The notes beneath the pieces are model-generated. The model ran no database searches. It had not been told where the DNA came from and saw nothing but the letters and a program-made list of their open reading frames with translations. 64,000 nt of DNA from Dyadobacter jiangsuensis (GTDB taxonomy: Bacteria; Bacteroidota; Bacteroidia; Cytophagales; Spirosomataceae), in NCBI RefSeq assembly GCF_003014695.1, contig NZ_PYAS01000008.1, positions 310,001 through 374,000 on the forward strand, read 5' to 3'. Below, piece after piece: positions 35,203-45,067 of this stretch; position 1 is the first letter of the stretch, and the number at the start of each line of letters is the position of its first letter. A program made the position numbers and the translations under genes.

Positions 35203-36609
35203 TTAATCTCTCTGTTTCATACTACCTTCGAAAGAACCGCGACGTCCCGTATTTGGGTCACGACCTTCTTCACCAGTCAAATTAATCACAAAGGTTTTCG
35301 CAGGAAAAAACGGCGTAATATTAATATCTAGAAACACCCGGGTAGGATTGTCGGGATCTTGCTTGAACTGCGGAGTTTCAAATTTGTCAATTATTTTTCC
35401 AGGGCCGGTTATACTATCCAGAAAACGGATAATCTCTAATTTGATATTACTTTCCACTTTACCGCTCCAGTTCTCTCCCGCGCGCTTATTAAGAAAATGC
35501 ATAAGTACCTTCATTATCCAATCGAACACACGTACCACAGAATACGTTTTCAACCCCACGTTCGATCCGTTATATAAAGTGCGCGCCGAGAATGGGATTA
35601 CTTTTCCAAATGCTTTGGTCATTGGTATCAATCCTAATCCTTCTAACTCACCTACCTCCGTCTTCAGCAAATCCAGACGCACTCCATCGGCTTGCTCCAA
35701 CGCTCCATACTGCAATCCCATTGAGGCTTGCGAAATAAGATTCATATAAACTTTTCCGGCAAGCGGAGCCGATGGATTAACATACAAATCTTCTTCCTCT
35801 CCCAAATCCTCGTACTTACCACGGCCCACAACATAGTTGGAAGCCATTAATACATTACTATATCTGGCCTCATCGGAAGCGATCTTATCCGATTCGAAAG
35901 TGCCCAGAATCATTTCCAGGGAATCCTCATTGATAAAATCCGTTATAAGCATCAATTTATGATCGTGTGCAATTTTGGCCCAGGTATCCACGGCCACTTT
36001 TCCACCCAAATAGCCGGGAATTACGACCAGAGAATAGCTATCAGTGAGGTCAAACTGATTGTAAACCTGGTGAATCGAATTCTTGATATAGTCCAGTGTC
36101 TCGCCCATGTAATCAATGTGTTCAGGATTGAGCTGATCCAAGGCAGCATCCACAAAAACTACATTCCGAACCTTTAAACCGCTCGTTTCCGCGTTAATGT
36201 AAAAAGAAGCAATTCCACGATACGTACTTTCAAGCTCATGCGTTGCAGAAACAGTTTTTAGAAGGTTGCTATTCAAAAGTGCTTCTAACGATTTCTGCTG
36301 GCTTTCTGCCGTCTTGGTGATAACAGCTGCATCATTGCTATCGTTGGCCAGCAGGTCTCGCCAGATCTCCAGACGATTCTTTAATTTTAAGCGATCACTC
36401 TTTCTTCCTTCTGCTGGATCATTCAGCCATAGCTGGCGTTTATTTCCACGATCTGGATTAAGGTTTTCCGTACCGGGAATAATGGTTTCGAGCATTTTGA
36501 AATCGCCTATCCTGAGTTTTTTCAACTCGGAAACAAGTGTTTCCAATTGCGAAACTTCTTTTTGGGCATGCTCTACCTGATTGGAGGGGGCTCCTGATTG
36601 GGGTTCCAT
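35203..36609 (-). CDS. tssC: T6SS sheath protein TssC
   Basis: The 468-aa product is the large sheath subunit: VFVDAALDQLNPEHIDYMGE, YSLVVIPGYLGGKVAVDTWA, ITDFINEDSLEMIL and the end strand FFPAKTFVINLTGEEGRDPN are conserved parts. The N-terminal 130 residues are helical. With TssB it forms the contractile sheath. It starts 43 bases after tssB. Confidence 0.92.
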   Translation of the reverse strand: MEPQSGAPSNQVEHAQKEVSQLETLVSELKKLRIGDFKMLETIIPGTENLNPDRGNKRQLWLNDPAEGRKSDRLKLKNRLEIWRDLLANDSNDAAVITKTAESQQKSLEALLNSNLLKTVSATHELESTYRGIASFYINAETSGLKVRNVVFVDAALDQLNPEHIDYMGETLDYIKNSIHQVYNQFDLTDSYSLVVIPGYLGGKVAVDTWAKIAHDHKLMLITDFINEDSLEMILGTFESDKIASDEARYSNVLMASNYVVGRGKYEDLGEEEDLYVNPSAPLAGKVYMNLISQASMGLQYGALEQADGVRLDLLKTEVGELEGLGLIPMTKAFGKVIPFSARTLYNGSNVGLKTYSVVRVFDWIMKVLMHFLNKRAGENWSGKVESNIKLEIIRFLDSITGPGKIIDKFETPQFKQDPDNPTRVFLDINITPFFPAKTFVINLTGEEGRDPNTGRRGSFEGSMKQRD

Positions 36610-36652
36610 CTACTTTGTAGTTGAAAAGGGTGAGAATATAGGAAAGGAAATT

Positions 36653-37102
36653 CTAAGCGAGTTCGCTAAGCATCTGTTCGATCATCTCCCGAAATAAACG
36701 ACGAGACTCAGCATTCTGCAAAACTTTTTGCAGCATTTTATTAGACCGCAAATGGAGATTAATCTTCTTCAAATCCTGGATTTTGGCAGCTTGTGACTGC
36801 AAAAGTGGGCTCTGATTAATGAGACCGGGCTGCGTAAAGTCACCCATTTTTCGAAAAGTGAAAAGCTGTTCTACCTCTCCTTCATCTTCCTGAGAAAGCA
36901 GAACGCCTTTTTCAGGTTTATATTGATCCAACACTTCTTCGACAGATTTTAGGCCGGCCACCTTCTCTGGATTTGGGGCACCCATATCATGCGAAGTTAA
37001 CTTGGTCACATAAAGCGTTTGATTTTGGTTAATCGGCAAAAGGCTTGGTGGCACTTCCTTTACATTTGCCCAAGCGCCAGGCATGTTTAAAGTTGGATTC
37101 AT
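36653..37102 (-). CDS. tssB: T6SS sheath protein TssB
   Basis: The 149-aa product is the small sheath subunit: VPPSLLPINQNQTLYVTKLT, LKSVEEVLDQYKPEKGVLLS, FTFRKMGDFTQPGLINQSPL, then a C-terminal helix that would bind TssC and ClpV (RLFREMIEQMLSEL). It lies between the TssB-TssC fusion gene (117 bases upstream) and tssC. Confidence 0.92.
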   Translation of the reverse strand: MNPTLNMPGAWANVKEVPPSLLPINQNQTLYVTKLTSHDMGAPNPEKVAGLKSVEEVLDQYKPEKGVLLSQEDEGEVEQLFTFRKMGDFTQPGLINQSPLLQSQAAKIQDLKKINLHLRSNKMLQKVLQNAESRRLFREMIEQMLSELA

Positions 37103-37219
37103 AGAGGTAGTGTTGAAGAGTTTTACTAAGAGCTAAAATAACCAGCATTTTATTAAATTCAATAAGTTTCACTTGAAAAAAAATAAAAAATATATTTACC
37201 GTTAAAAATACAAATACCA

Positions 37220-38593
37220 TCATAACGATTTAGCTTCTTCCGGAACAATTGACCAGTCGATGGACTCGATACGATCATGCTTACCGACAGAATAGGACTC
37301 TCCATTCAGATTAATAATGAAAGTCTTTTTGGGAAGAAATGGCGTTTCATCCAGTTCTATAAAAATACGCTCTCTATCATACGGCCGCATGATAAACCTG
37401 GGTTCTATCAATGAGCTAACTGCCCCTATTTCTTTCAAAAACTCTGTTATTCTCTCACCAACGGCCTCTTCTGCTTCCTCATCCCACTTTTCAAATATTC
37501 TTTCTGTTAAAAGTTGTTTCACCGCTTTTACTAAGCCGTTGAAAATACGTACAACGAACCCTTTCTGAAACGAGGCCAGTTTACCCGTGTACAATGTACG
37601 ATCGGAATAAGGTAATAAAGTACCCGACTCCTTAGTAATAACCACCAGCCCTGTACTGTCCAGCAACTTCGTTTCGATCGCCCGGTAATTTCGCCTAACG
37701 TCCCCTGCCGAAACCAGCCCATTTTCAAAAGGGCCAACCGTGGCTCCCGCAGCATACATCTTACCTGCTAATGCAGCGGCCGGGGAAAGATAAAGGTCGG
37801 TATCCTCACCTACCAACTCGTACCTGGTTCTTCCCAGAATGTAGTTGCAAGCCATCATGACACTTCCACTACTGATTTCATCAGAGGCCAGCTGTTCCGT
37901 CTCCATCATCCCGGAAAGAAGCTTAATTGATCCCTCATCAATGAAGTCGGTCACCAGCATCAGATCGTGCTGATACGCAAAATTCGCCCATGTCTGTACA
38001 GCTGCTCTACTTCCCAGATAACCTGGTATAACGAGTAGCGAATAGCTGCACGACAGATCAAAGTTGTCGTACCTGCGGTGCACATTGTCCTGCACGAATC
38101 GCAGCACTTCACCCATATAATCAAAATGCTCGGGATCAAGCTGATCCAAACCTGAATCCACGAAGGTTATCTTATCCGGTATCGACCCCTCCTTTGTGCA
38201 GTTCTCAAAAAACAGACTCAGCGACCAGTAAGTTATCTCGAGCGGCCTTATCGCAAGCAAAACCAGGTGAATCTGAATCTCATAAGCACTTCTGCCGACC
38301 GACGTCTTATTTTGTCTCAAACCTCGGAGAATCGCACTTTGCTCATGAAGCGATTCCATTTCAAAATCCATCAGTTTCGAAAATTTGAACGTCTCATAAT
38401 GCATCGATCCCGACTCGTCCGTCAACGCAATCGAAATCCGCGGGCGGTAATGCGCCATTACCTCATCAACAGTCGTCAAATCTTGAACAATTTCTGGAAG
38501 CGGGGCCCAATCCTCAACATAATCTGTGAACTGAGCAATAAATAATGTCCGCTTTTGATTTGCGGGCAGGAGATCGGGAGGGAGACTTGCCAT
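37220..38593 (-). CDS. TssB-TssC fusion protein (sheath paralogue)
   Basis: The 457-aa product joins both sheath subunits in one chain. Residues 4-95 align with TssB 17-107 of this window (LPPDLLPANQKRTLFIAQFT; TTVDEVMAHYRP; FKFSKLMDFEMESLHEQS). From about 140 on it aligns with TssC (FVDSGLDQLDPEHFDYMGE; YSLLVIPGYLGSRAAVQTWA; GRTRYELVGEDTDLYLSP; FLPKKTFIINLNGES). The helical front of TssC and the C-terminal helix of TssB are replaced by a short linker with two helices (about 95-135). It lies in the clpV-hcp operon beside intact tssB and tssC, so it is an extra, special subunit, possibly a sheath cap, a baseplate-proximal starter or an end-stop. The function is inference. Confidence 0.85.
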   Translation of the reverse strand: MASLPPDLLPANQKRTLFIAQFTDYVEDWAPLPEIVQDLTTVDEVMAHYRPRISIALTDESGSMHYETFKFSKLMDFEMESLHEQSAILRGLRQNKTSVGRSAYEIQIHLVLLAIRPLEITYWSLSLFFENCTKEGSIPDKITFVDSGLDQLDPEHFDYMGEVLRFVQDNVHRRYDNFDLSCSYSLLVIPGYLGSRAAVQTWANFAYQHDLMLVTDFIDEGSIKLLSGMMETEQLASDEISSGSVMMACNYILGRTRYELVGEDTDLYLSPAAALAGKMYAAGATVGPFENGLVSAGDVRRNYRAIETKLLDSTGLVVITKESGTLLPYSDRTLYTGKLASFQKGFVVRIFNGLVKAVKQLLTERIFEKWDEEAEEAVGERITEFLKEIGAVSSLIEPRFIMRPYDRERIFIELDETPFLPKKTFIINLNGESYSVGKHDRIESIDWSIVPEEAKSL

Positions 38594-38640
38594 ACGCTGA
38601 TTCGATAGATTTAAGTAATAGAAAACCTTAAAAGGGAACG

Positions 38641-39678
38641 TTACTCTCCTAGGTCCGAGCGCCTCAGAGGTACCAGGGTGCCGTCTTTTGCCTTGGTATA
38701 TCCAAACACCTCTTGCTCAGGATCAAACAATCGTTTACTATCTATGTAAGTTTTGAACTGATCATTATTGAGATCAGTGGGGAAAGCTTTAAACGGCTCA
38801 GTCGCTTTTTGTTTGGATAGTGCATAAAGCCATTTCGCACCGTCTTCTCCATAAATTGCTCCGGTAACACCACCTGCAAGACTCATCAGCGCTACAACTG
38901 CTACTCTGGCGACTGGGTGCGGGATAGGCAGCAGCATCCCAGCCCTCGCTCCTGCACTCGCTCCAAGGCGCCCGCCCGCCATGCTCCCTCCTGCGCCGGC
39001 CGCCTTTTGCTTTGCCTTATCGTAATCCTTATTTACAACGTGTTTTGCTATTTCAGTCGAATCTGCGATGGCTCCGACATAACCCAGCCGCCTGCTAAAC
39101 TTGTTAAAATGTTCACTGCCAATCACATTAAGTCCCTGGCCGCCTTTCTTCAAAAGCTGTTGTGTACCAGAGGAAATTGGCTGTGTTTTAGCGCGATAAC
39201 CCCTTGAACCGGCGGGATGGGGACTGGCGGGATTAGGTCGGACAATAGCAGGACCATTGGTACGGTAGTTGGCTTGCACCTTCGCGATACTTTTAAAAGC
39301 TCCGCTTTCCGTTCGTTGCTGCAAACTCAAAGTATCCCGACTAATTTTAATCTGATACCTCTTATTAAATGCATTAATCCCATCATCCAGGCCACCGGCC
39401 ACATCCCCGGCGGGATCGGTCGTTGAATCATGGATTTTCAGCATCAAATCCGTAGTCGGACTTTTCAATGCCCTGATCAATTCAGCCTGAACAGACTCCG
39501 ACAATGGCCTTCCGTCCACAACAAGTTGAGCCTGTTTCGTTGCAGGATTAGCCCAAACCTGCACATAAACGTTTTCATACGGATTAGGAATAATCACGCA
39601 TTGTTGCTGTCGGCTTACCTGATTAATAATATCTACCTTGGTAAGGTATTTCCAGGGTACTGTTTCTGACGAATCCAT
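38641..39678 (-). CDS. Unknown protein with glycine-zipper segment, candidate effector
   Basis: The 345-aa product has an N-terminal domain (about 1-130) that I do not recognise, a proline-rich linker (NGPAIVRPNPASPHP), and a glycine/alanine-rich hydrophobic segment (about 225-285: GAGGSMAGGRLGASAGARAG, VVALMSLAGGVTGAIYGEDG). It ends in a short charged tail. Such segments occur in pore-forming toxins and in T6SS effectors that cross a membrane. It lies between clpV and the sheath fusion, without an evident immunity gene behind it. It might instead be a structural part. Confidence 0.55.
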   Translation of the reverse strand: MDSSETVPWKYLTKVDIINQVSRQQQCVIIPNPYENVYVQVWANPATKQAQLVVDGRPLSESVQAELIRALKSPTTDLMLKIHDSTTDPAGDVAGGLDDGINAFNKRYQIKISRDTLSLQQRTESGAFKSIAKVQANYRTNGPAIVRPNPASPHPAGSRGYRAKTQPISSGTQQLLKKGGQGLNVIGSEHFNKFSRRLGYVGAIADSTEIAKHVVNKDYDKAKQKAAGAGGSMAGGRLGASAGARAGMLLPIPHPVARVAVVALMSLAGGVTGAIYGEDGAKWLYALSKQKATEPFKAFPTDLNNDQFKTYIDSKRLFDPEQEVFGYTKAKDGTLVPLRRSDLGE

Positions 39679-39698
39679 TATTCAATGTGTTCAGTAAA

Positions 39699-42197
39699 TC
39701 AATCTACCTTCCATACCAATTCCTTCTCCTCATCCAGGTCCACGGTCAGGGACTGTCCCTTACCTAGTTCGCCAGCAATGATCATTCTTGAAATGGGGCG
39801 TCTCAACTGGCTGCGGATTACGCCTTTCAGAGGGCGGGCGCCATATTTGGAAGAAAAACCATTCAATGCGAGAAATTTGTGCGCTTCCGTGGTCAATTCA
39901 AAAGAGATACCCTGCTTATTGAGAAGCTTCGTTAATGCTCTCAAATGAATCCCAAAAATCAATATGGCATTGGCTTCGTTGATCGGGGCGAACGGGATGG
40001 TACCTCCGAGTTCGTTGATACGCCCCAGAAATTCGGGCCTGAACTTCTTACTCATCAATTCTGTAAGATCGTTACCGGCGGGTATTTTTCCTTCCTCGAA
40101 AGATTTTACAATAAACTCACTTCCGATATTAGAAGTAAAAAGGACGATTGCATTCGAGAAATCACCTTCCTTTCCCAGACGGTCATGCAGCTTGCCCTCG
40201 TCGAGTATTTGCAAAAACAAGTCGAAAACAGACGGATGGGCTTTCTCAATTTCATCAAATAAAACTACTGAATAAGGCTTTTCTCTGATCCTGTTAACCA
40301 GTAAACCTCCGTTTTCATAGCCTACATAACCCGGAGGCGCACCATACAAAAGTGCTGCGGAATGCTCTTCCTTAAATTCGGACATATCGAAACGGATCAT
40401 AAAGTCTTCGTTGTTGAACAGAAAATCTGCTAACGACTTTGCCAGCTCCGTTTTTCCGGTCCCGGTAGGCCCTAGCAGGAAAAATGCTCCTACGGGTTGC
40501 TTTCCTCCACTCAAGCCGGCCCTCGCCTCCAATATCGACGCCGCCAGCGCCGTAATGGCATGATCCTGTCCAACAACCCGCTTTTTCAGCGTGAGATCCA
40601 TCTGCATTAACTTTTCCCGCTCGCTGGTTTGCAGTTTCCCCAGCGGAATCCCCGTTTTTGCCGATATCATCGCAGCTACATCCTGACGGCTCAAGGAGTC
40701 CCGCTTTACATCCGCAAGCGGAATGAGAGTTTCGATCCGGTCCGCCAGGTAGTTGTGCAATTCACTCGCTACTTCAAGGGAATCGGGCTGTATCTGCTCT
40801 TCCACCTGCTCTCGCAAAATAGGACTTATTCTTGTCTGAAACTGGTGAATGAGCCAACGGTAAGATTGGAGCTGTTCTTTTGCATTGAGACCTGAAACTC
40901 TTTCTGGAAGACCCGCGAGTTCATCACGTAATTCTACCAATTCTTTCGGCGCAGTTTCACTTGTAATGCATATCGCAGCCATGGTACGATCAATCAAATC
41001 TATGGCCGCATCCGGGAGGCGCCGGTCCTTGATATACCTGCTGGCCAGCCTCACAGCCTCCTCAGCAACTTCCGGGTCTGTTTTGAGACTATGGAATTTT
41101 TCGTAACGGGGGAGCAAACTCGCCACCATTTTCGTGGCGATGGTCAGGTTCGGCTCGGGAACAGTCAATTTTTCAAATCTTCTGCTGAAAGCCTCATCTT
41201 TTTCAATGTACTTTCTGAATTCATCTAACGTCGTTGCGCCGATCACCGTGAGCTCCCCCCTGGCGAGTTCCGGCTTAAGCAGCTGAGCAACTCCCGACCC
41301 TAAAGTACCGTTTGGATTCAGCAGAATATGAATTTCATCAATAAATAATATCGCTTTATCTAACTGTTTAATTTCTCTGATAATCGTTTTGATCCTGTCT
41401 TCGATCTCACCCTTGTAAGAGGCCCCCGCAGCAAGCGCCCCGAGATCCAGCTCAAATAGCTGTGTATTTTTTAAGCGCGCCGGTATTTTCCCGTTCACAA
41501 TTGCTTGCGCAAAGCCTTCTATCAGTGCCGTTTTACCGACGCCGGGCTCTCCTACCAGCAACACATTAGGCTTTACCCGCCTAACAAGGATTTCCAGCAT
41601 CAGCCGCAATTCTTCATCTCGCCCGACAATCGGATCCAGTTTCCCGTCCCTTGCCTGTTCTGTTTTATCGACCGCATATTTAAAAAGTGCCTGCTGACTT
41701 CTCCCGTGGTCAACGTGGGTCGGAGAGGTCGCACCCGCTTCCTTGTTTTGAGGTTTAACAGCCGAAATAATCAATTGATCGTCCACAGCCGCGTCCAGTA
41801 GTTCCTTATATGTAACGGGAAAAGATTTCAAACGCTCCGGCGTATATGCAACACCGGATTTGATACAGGCTGCCAGCAAATGTAACGGCTCTACCAAGCC
41901 TGCAGAAAGTTGCAGGGCGACCAACTCGCCAAGCTTTACTACCTCCTGGACATGGTTATCGCCTACAAGATTTTCATTCAATTGACTTGATTTGGGTAAA
42001 TCTTCCAGCTGGTATTCTGCCCAATCCCGCAAAAAATGAATATCCTTACCTATCGCAACCAGCCATGTTGCAAGTCCAACGTCGTTATGAAACAGACCTA
42101 GTAGTAAATGAGAAGGAGAAAACTCCGGATTCTGATTTTCTCGTGCAAGTGCCTGCGCGATCTGGATCGCACGTTTGGATTCTTCCGAAAGAGTCAT
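39699..42197 (-). CDS. clpV: T6SS ATPase ClpV (TssH)
   Basis: The 832-aa product is a Clp/Hsp100 ATPase: N-terminal double repeat (about 1-150), first AAA module with LVGEPGVGKTALIEGF and ILFIDEIHILLN, a short middle domain, and a second AAA module with LLGPTGTGKTELAKSLADFL and VLFDEIEKAHPSVFDLFLQ. ClpV takes apart contracted sheaths. Its place at the head of the sheath operon separates it from ClpB. The frame is whole and the length usual. Confidence 0.93.
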   Translation of the reverse strand: MTLSEESKRAIQIAQALARENQNPEFSPSHLLLGLFHNDVGLATWLVAIGKDIHFLRDWAEYQLEDLPKSSQLNENLVGDNHVQEVVKLGELVALQLSAGLVEPLHLLAACIKSGVAYTPERLKSFPVTYKELLDAAVDDQLIISAVKPQNKEAGATSPTHVDHGRSQQALFKYAVDKTEQARDGKLDPIVGRDEELRLMLEILVRRVKPNVLLVGEPGVGKTALIEGFAQAIVNGKIPARLKNTQLFELDLGALAAGASYKGEIEDRIKTIIREIKQLDKAILFIDEIHILLNPNGTLGSGVAQLLKPELARGELTVIGATTLDEFRKYIEKDEAFSRRFEKLTVPEPNLTIATKMVASLLPRYEKFHSLKTDPEVAEEAVRLASRYIKDRRLPDAAIDLIDRTMAAICITSETAPKELVELRDELAGLPERVSGLNAKEQLQSYRWLIHQFQTRISPILREQVEEQIQPDSLEVASELHNYLADRIETLIPLADVKRDSLSRQDVAAMISAKTGIPLGKLQTSEREKLMQMDLTLKKRVVGQDHAITALAASILEARAGLSGGKQPVGAFFLLGPTGTGKTELAKSLADFLFNNEDFMIRFDMSEFKEEHSAALLYGAPPGYVGYENGGLLVNRIREKPYSVVLFDEIEKAHPSVFDLFLQILDEGKLHDRLGKEGDFSNAIVLFTSNIGSEFIVKSFEEGKIPAGNDLTELMSKKFRPEFLGRINELGGTIPFAPINEANAILIFGIHLRALTKLLNKQGISFELTTEAHKFLALNGFSSKYGARPLKGVIRSQLRRPISRMIIAGELGKGQSLTVDLDEEKELVWKVD

Positions 42198-42534
42198 TGA
42201 GATAAAGAAAGGGTTAACAGCTCATAAATATAGTATTTATATATTTTGAAAAAATATTTTCAGGATACTAAAGTTTAACAGGTCTATTGCGCCTCCATAC
42301 CGACATTTCTAAGAGAAACCGCATCAATATATTTGATGAAATGCCGCCACTAATCATTTGAAGAAATCATTAAGATTAACAAGTAGCACCAGTCCTTTTT
42401 TCAGTATGGGACCGGCAGAAGACCTTGAAAATAACTTTTCAATAAATATTCCATTGACAAAAAAGGTAATTTGATCTGTCAATTTTCTTTACATAAATTT
42501 AAGCTCGAATCCCTCAATCCTCTATTGTCTTCCT
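42198..42534. other. Divergent regulatory region between clpV and the M48 gene
   Basis: About 340 AT-rich bases separate two divergent operons. They must hold promoters for both, but I see no clear TAnnTTTG with a matching -33, no repeat and no hairpin of note. Confidence 0.4.
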
Positions 42535-44289
42535 ATGAAATTCTCCTCAACTCCGTTGTTTACCTGCCTGTGTTGTGCGCTTGCGCATTACGCTCTTGCG
42601 CAATCCGAAGTGCCGGTCCTCCACACACGCCCTACCTACGTAGTAGAATACAAAGCCCCTCATTCGGTTTTGCGCGTAAATATTGAAGAAGATTTCAATG
42701 ACTACTATTCGCTGATTGAAATGAGTGATAGCGTCCTCGTTTTTTTCGACAAAAATGAGAAAAGAGAGTACGAACGCCAATGCGAAAAACGGGAAAGGGA
42801 TATACAGCGCGACCTGGAACGCAAACAAAAGGCATCGGCAAAAGGACAGAAATCAAAAGAAGAAAAACCTATTCCTCCGGTGGATAAGACGCCTTACGTT
42901 AAGAATCAGAGCTTGATTAAACCCGGTCTTGAGATAGAAGTAGTTTTTCAGGAATACCGGTACAGTAAGAAGTTTATCATGCAACAAATCACAATTCTTA
43001 CCGATCTGAAGGGAACCGGAACTTTGAGCGGAACCTATGAGCAACTGGATGGAGACGTTGCCACAGTGGACGGACAAGCTGTACGACTAAACAGTGGCGC
43101 TGCGCTAGTGGGCGACAAAGGATACAAGGGCCGAAAATTCACTTCCTTTAAAGACATGGAAAAAGGAATGGAGATGAAATTAAGAGGTAAACGCCAACCT
43201 GATGGGACACTATTGGTAGACTCTGGAACAGTTGAACCCGACGAATTTACTGATACCGATCACAAATTGGTGCAAACTCTTAAATTGACAAAGAAACTGT
43301 CTGCAGATGCAGGTGAAGTTTCGTTCGGGAATGCTAAATTCAAATTGCTTAAAGACGAAACTATCAACGCATATGTCAATCGGCTTGGCAAAAAGCTTGT
43401 TCCGGACCACATTAAAAGACTACCCAAAGACCACCCTTCTTACCTTGATTTTAATTTTTATGTAGTTATAGACACAACCTTTAATGCTTGCGCCTACCCA
43501 GACGGTACTGTGTTCATTCACACGGAGCTCTTAAATGAACTAAGTAACGAAGCGCAACTGGCAGGGATATTAGGGCATGAAATCGCACACGTAACCTACC
43601 GGCACGCCAGGCAGGAATATTCCAAAAACCAAGGTGTTAGTCTTGCCTCAGCAGGCGTCAAGGCCTCGGCCGCGTTGGCATCTGCGTACGGTTTCGAAGT
43701 GAACGACCTTGCAACTTATGTCACCGCATTCGGTGGTGGCGCATTGTCCAGCAAATACAGTAGAGAGCTTGAAAATCAAGCAGATAGAATTGGCTTGAAT
43801 TATATTTACGAGGCTGGCTATGACCCACGGGAGGTGCCGAAGGTTTGGCACAATCTGCGAACGAAAAACCCGGACATTCCCACCAAGTCCTTTGCGGAAC
43901 GACTTATGAACCAAATACCTGCGATCGCAACAACCGCCGCGACCAAAGGCTCACAATTGACAGTACAGCAAGTTGCGGAACTATCAACCGTATTCGCAAA
44001 GTCAATCGAGTCCATTTATGCATCTCACCCCGCCGCGGGAACACGATATAAGAATCTCAATTCGGTTATCATCAGGAATTACCAGAGTGCAGAGCTTGAT
44101 GCGCTGGCAAAGGGAGAACCTGAGTATAGCGTCATCAAACGTCGAATGCAGAGGCTTGTAAAGGGATTGTCGGCTGAAGACGAGAACGATGCCGCTGCAC
44201 AGCCTGGTACCTCGGCAAAAACGGCCAAAACCACGCAACCCAAACGTACCAACACGAAAGCCAAGCCTCCGGTTAAAAAGAAAAAATAG
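42535..44289 (+). CDS. Exported M48-family metalloprotease
   Basis: The 584-aa product starts with a signal peptide (1-22, ending ALAQS), then a charged region, a beta-rich part, and an M48 peptidase domain at about 270-480: zinc motif HEIAH (His348, His352) in GILGHEIAHVTYRHAR, and the third ligand in ELENQADRIGLNYI. The C-terminus is basic and disordered (KTTQPKRTNTKAKPPVKKKK). M48 proteases cleave or remodel envelope proteins. It starts an operon with two caspase-like genes seven bases after it, facing away from clpV. Confidence 0.88.
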   Translation: MKFSSTPLFTCLCCALAHYALAQSEVPVLHTRPTYVVEYKAPHSVLRVNIEEDFNDYYSLIEMSDSVLVFFDKNEKREYERQCEKRERDIQRDLERKQKASAKGQKSKEEKPIPPVDKTPYVKNQSLIKPGLEIEVVFQEYRYSKKFIMQQITILTDLKGTGTLSGTYEQLDGDVATVDGQAVRLNSGAALVGDKGYKGRKFTSFKDMEKGMEMKLRGKRQPDGTLLVDSGTVEPDEFTDTDHKLVQTLKLTKKLSADAGEVSFGNAKFKLLKDETINAYVNRLGKKLVPDHIKRLPKDHPSYLDFNFYVVIDTTFNACAYPDGTVFIHTELLNELSNEAQLAGILGHEIAHVTYRHARQEYSKNQGVSLASAGVKASAALASAYGFEVNDLATYVTAFGGGALSSKYSRELENQADRIGLNYIYEAGYDPREVPKVWHNLRTKNPDIPTKSFAERLMNQIPAIATTAATKGSQLTVQQVAELSTVFAKSIESIYASHPAAGTRYKNLNSVIIRNYQSAELDALAKGEPEYSVIKRRMQRLVKGLSAEDENDAAAQPGTSAKTAKTTQPKRTNTKAKPPVKKKK

Positions 44290-44296
44290 CTTTATC

Positions 44297-45067
44297 ATGA
44301 AAGCAACTTTCCTCATTGTACTCGTATTCGCGGGCCTATCCGTACGGGCGCAGAAAATACACCTCTTTTTCCTTGCCGACCCGAGCGACAAATTAAGTGT
44401 GAAAGACCGTTCGGAGATGGAAAACTTCTGGAAGTATGCGGGCCCGTATCTGGACTATCCGGTGAGCACAAGAACATTGAATAACAAAGAAGATCTCTTA
44501 TCCCAGATCAAAAAGACAACCGTGGCGGTAAGTAAGGATATTATCGTATTTTACTACTCCGGCAAAGGTGAGGCGGCCAGCGACAAGGTATGGCCCGTCA
44601 TGAAAGCCGGTGCAGATGAAGTGCCCATGCGCGAAGTAATGGAAATCCTGCGTCCTAAAAAAGCCCACCTTACTCTGGTGATCGCGGATTGCGACAATCA
44701 ATCGGAACCCGCATACATAAGCCGGCTCGTACCCCGACCGCACCCACCTACGCTAAGGGAGAGCGCTCAGCAGTTGTTTCTTGGTAAACTGGAATGTAAG
44801 CGGATGTTTATCAAGATAGCCTCAGCATCGCCCGGACAACGGGCTATGCGGGACAAAAATGGCAATTCACTGTTCCTGGCTACGTTTCTGACTGCGCTTA
44901 AAGAGCAAATGACCGATCCGAGTCCCCGCTGGGGCCTGAACCGCGCGGAAAACACTGTCAAAGCCTCTTTGCAGGAAAAACTGAAAGTGCTCACTTCCGG
45001 AGCCCAACAGGCCCGATTGGGAATTGATTGTCCTGCCAGCATCGACGATGACCAAGCAGAGGAATAA
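44297..45067 (+). CDS. Secreted caspase-like protein, catalytic His replaced by Lys
   Basis: The 256-aa product has a signal peptide (1-20, ending VRAQK) and a caspase/metacaspase fold: LFFLADPSDKL, DIIVFYYSGKGEA, and LTLVIADCDNQ. The GHG motif that carries the catalytic His reads GKG here (Lys90), while the nucleophile Cys132 is present. It is therefore probably not an active protease, as in known pseudo-caspases. It lies seven bases after the M48 gene and overlaps the second caspase-like gene by 20 bases. The frame is open upstream but the signal peptide fixes the ATG at 44297. Confidence 0.8.
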   Translation: MKATFLIVLVFAGLSVRAQKIHLFFLADPSDKLSVKDRSEMENFWKYAGPYLDYPVSTRTLNNKEDLLSQIKKTTVAVSKDIIVFYYSGKGEAASDKVWPVMKAGADEVPMREVMEILRPKKAHLTLVIADCDNQSEPAYISRLVPRPHPPTLRESAQQLFLGKLECKRMFIKIASASPGQRAMRDKNGNSLFLATFLTALKEQMTDPSPRWGLNRAENTVKASLQEKLKVLTSGAQQARLGIDCPASIDDDQAEE

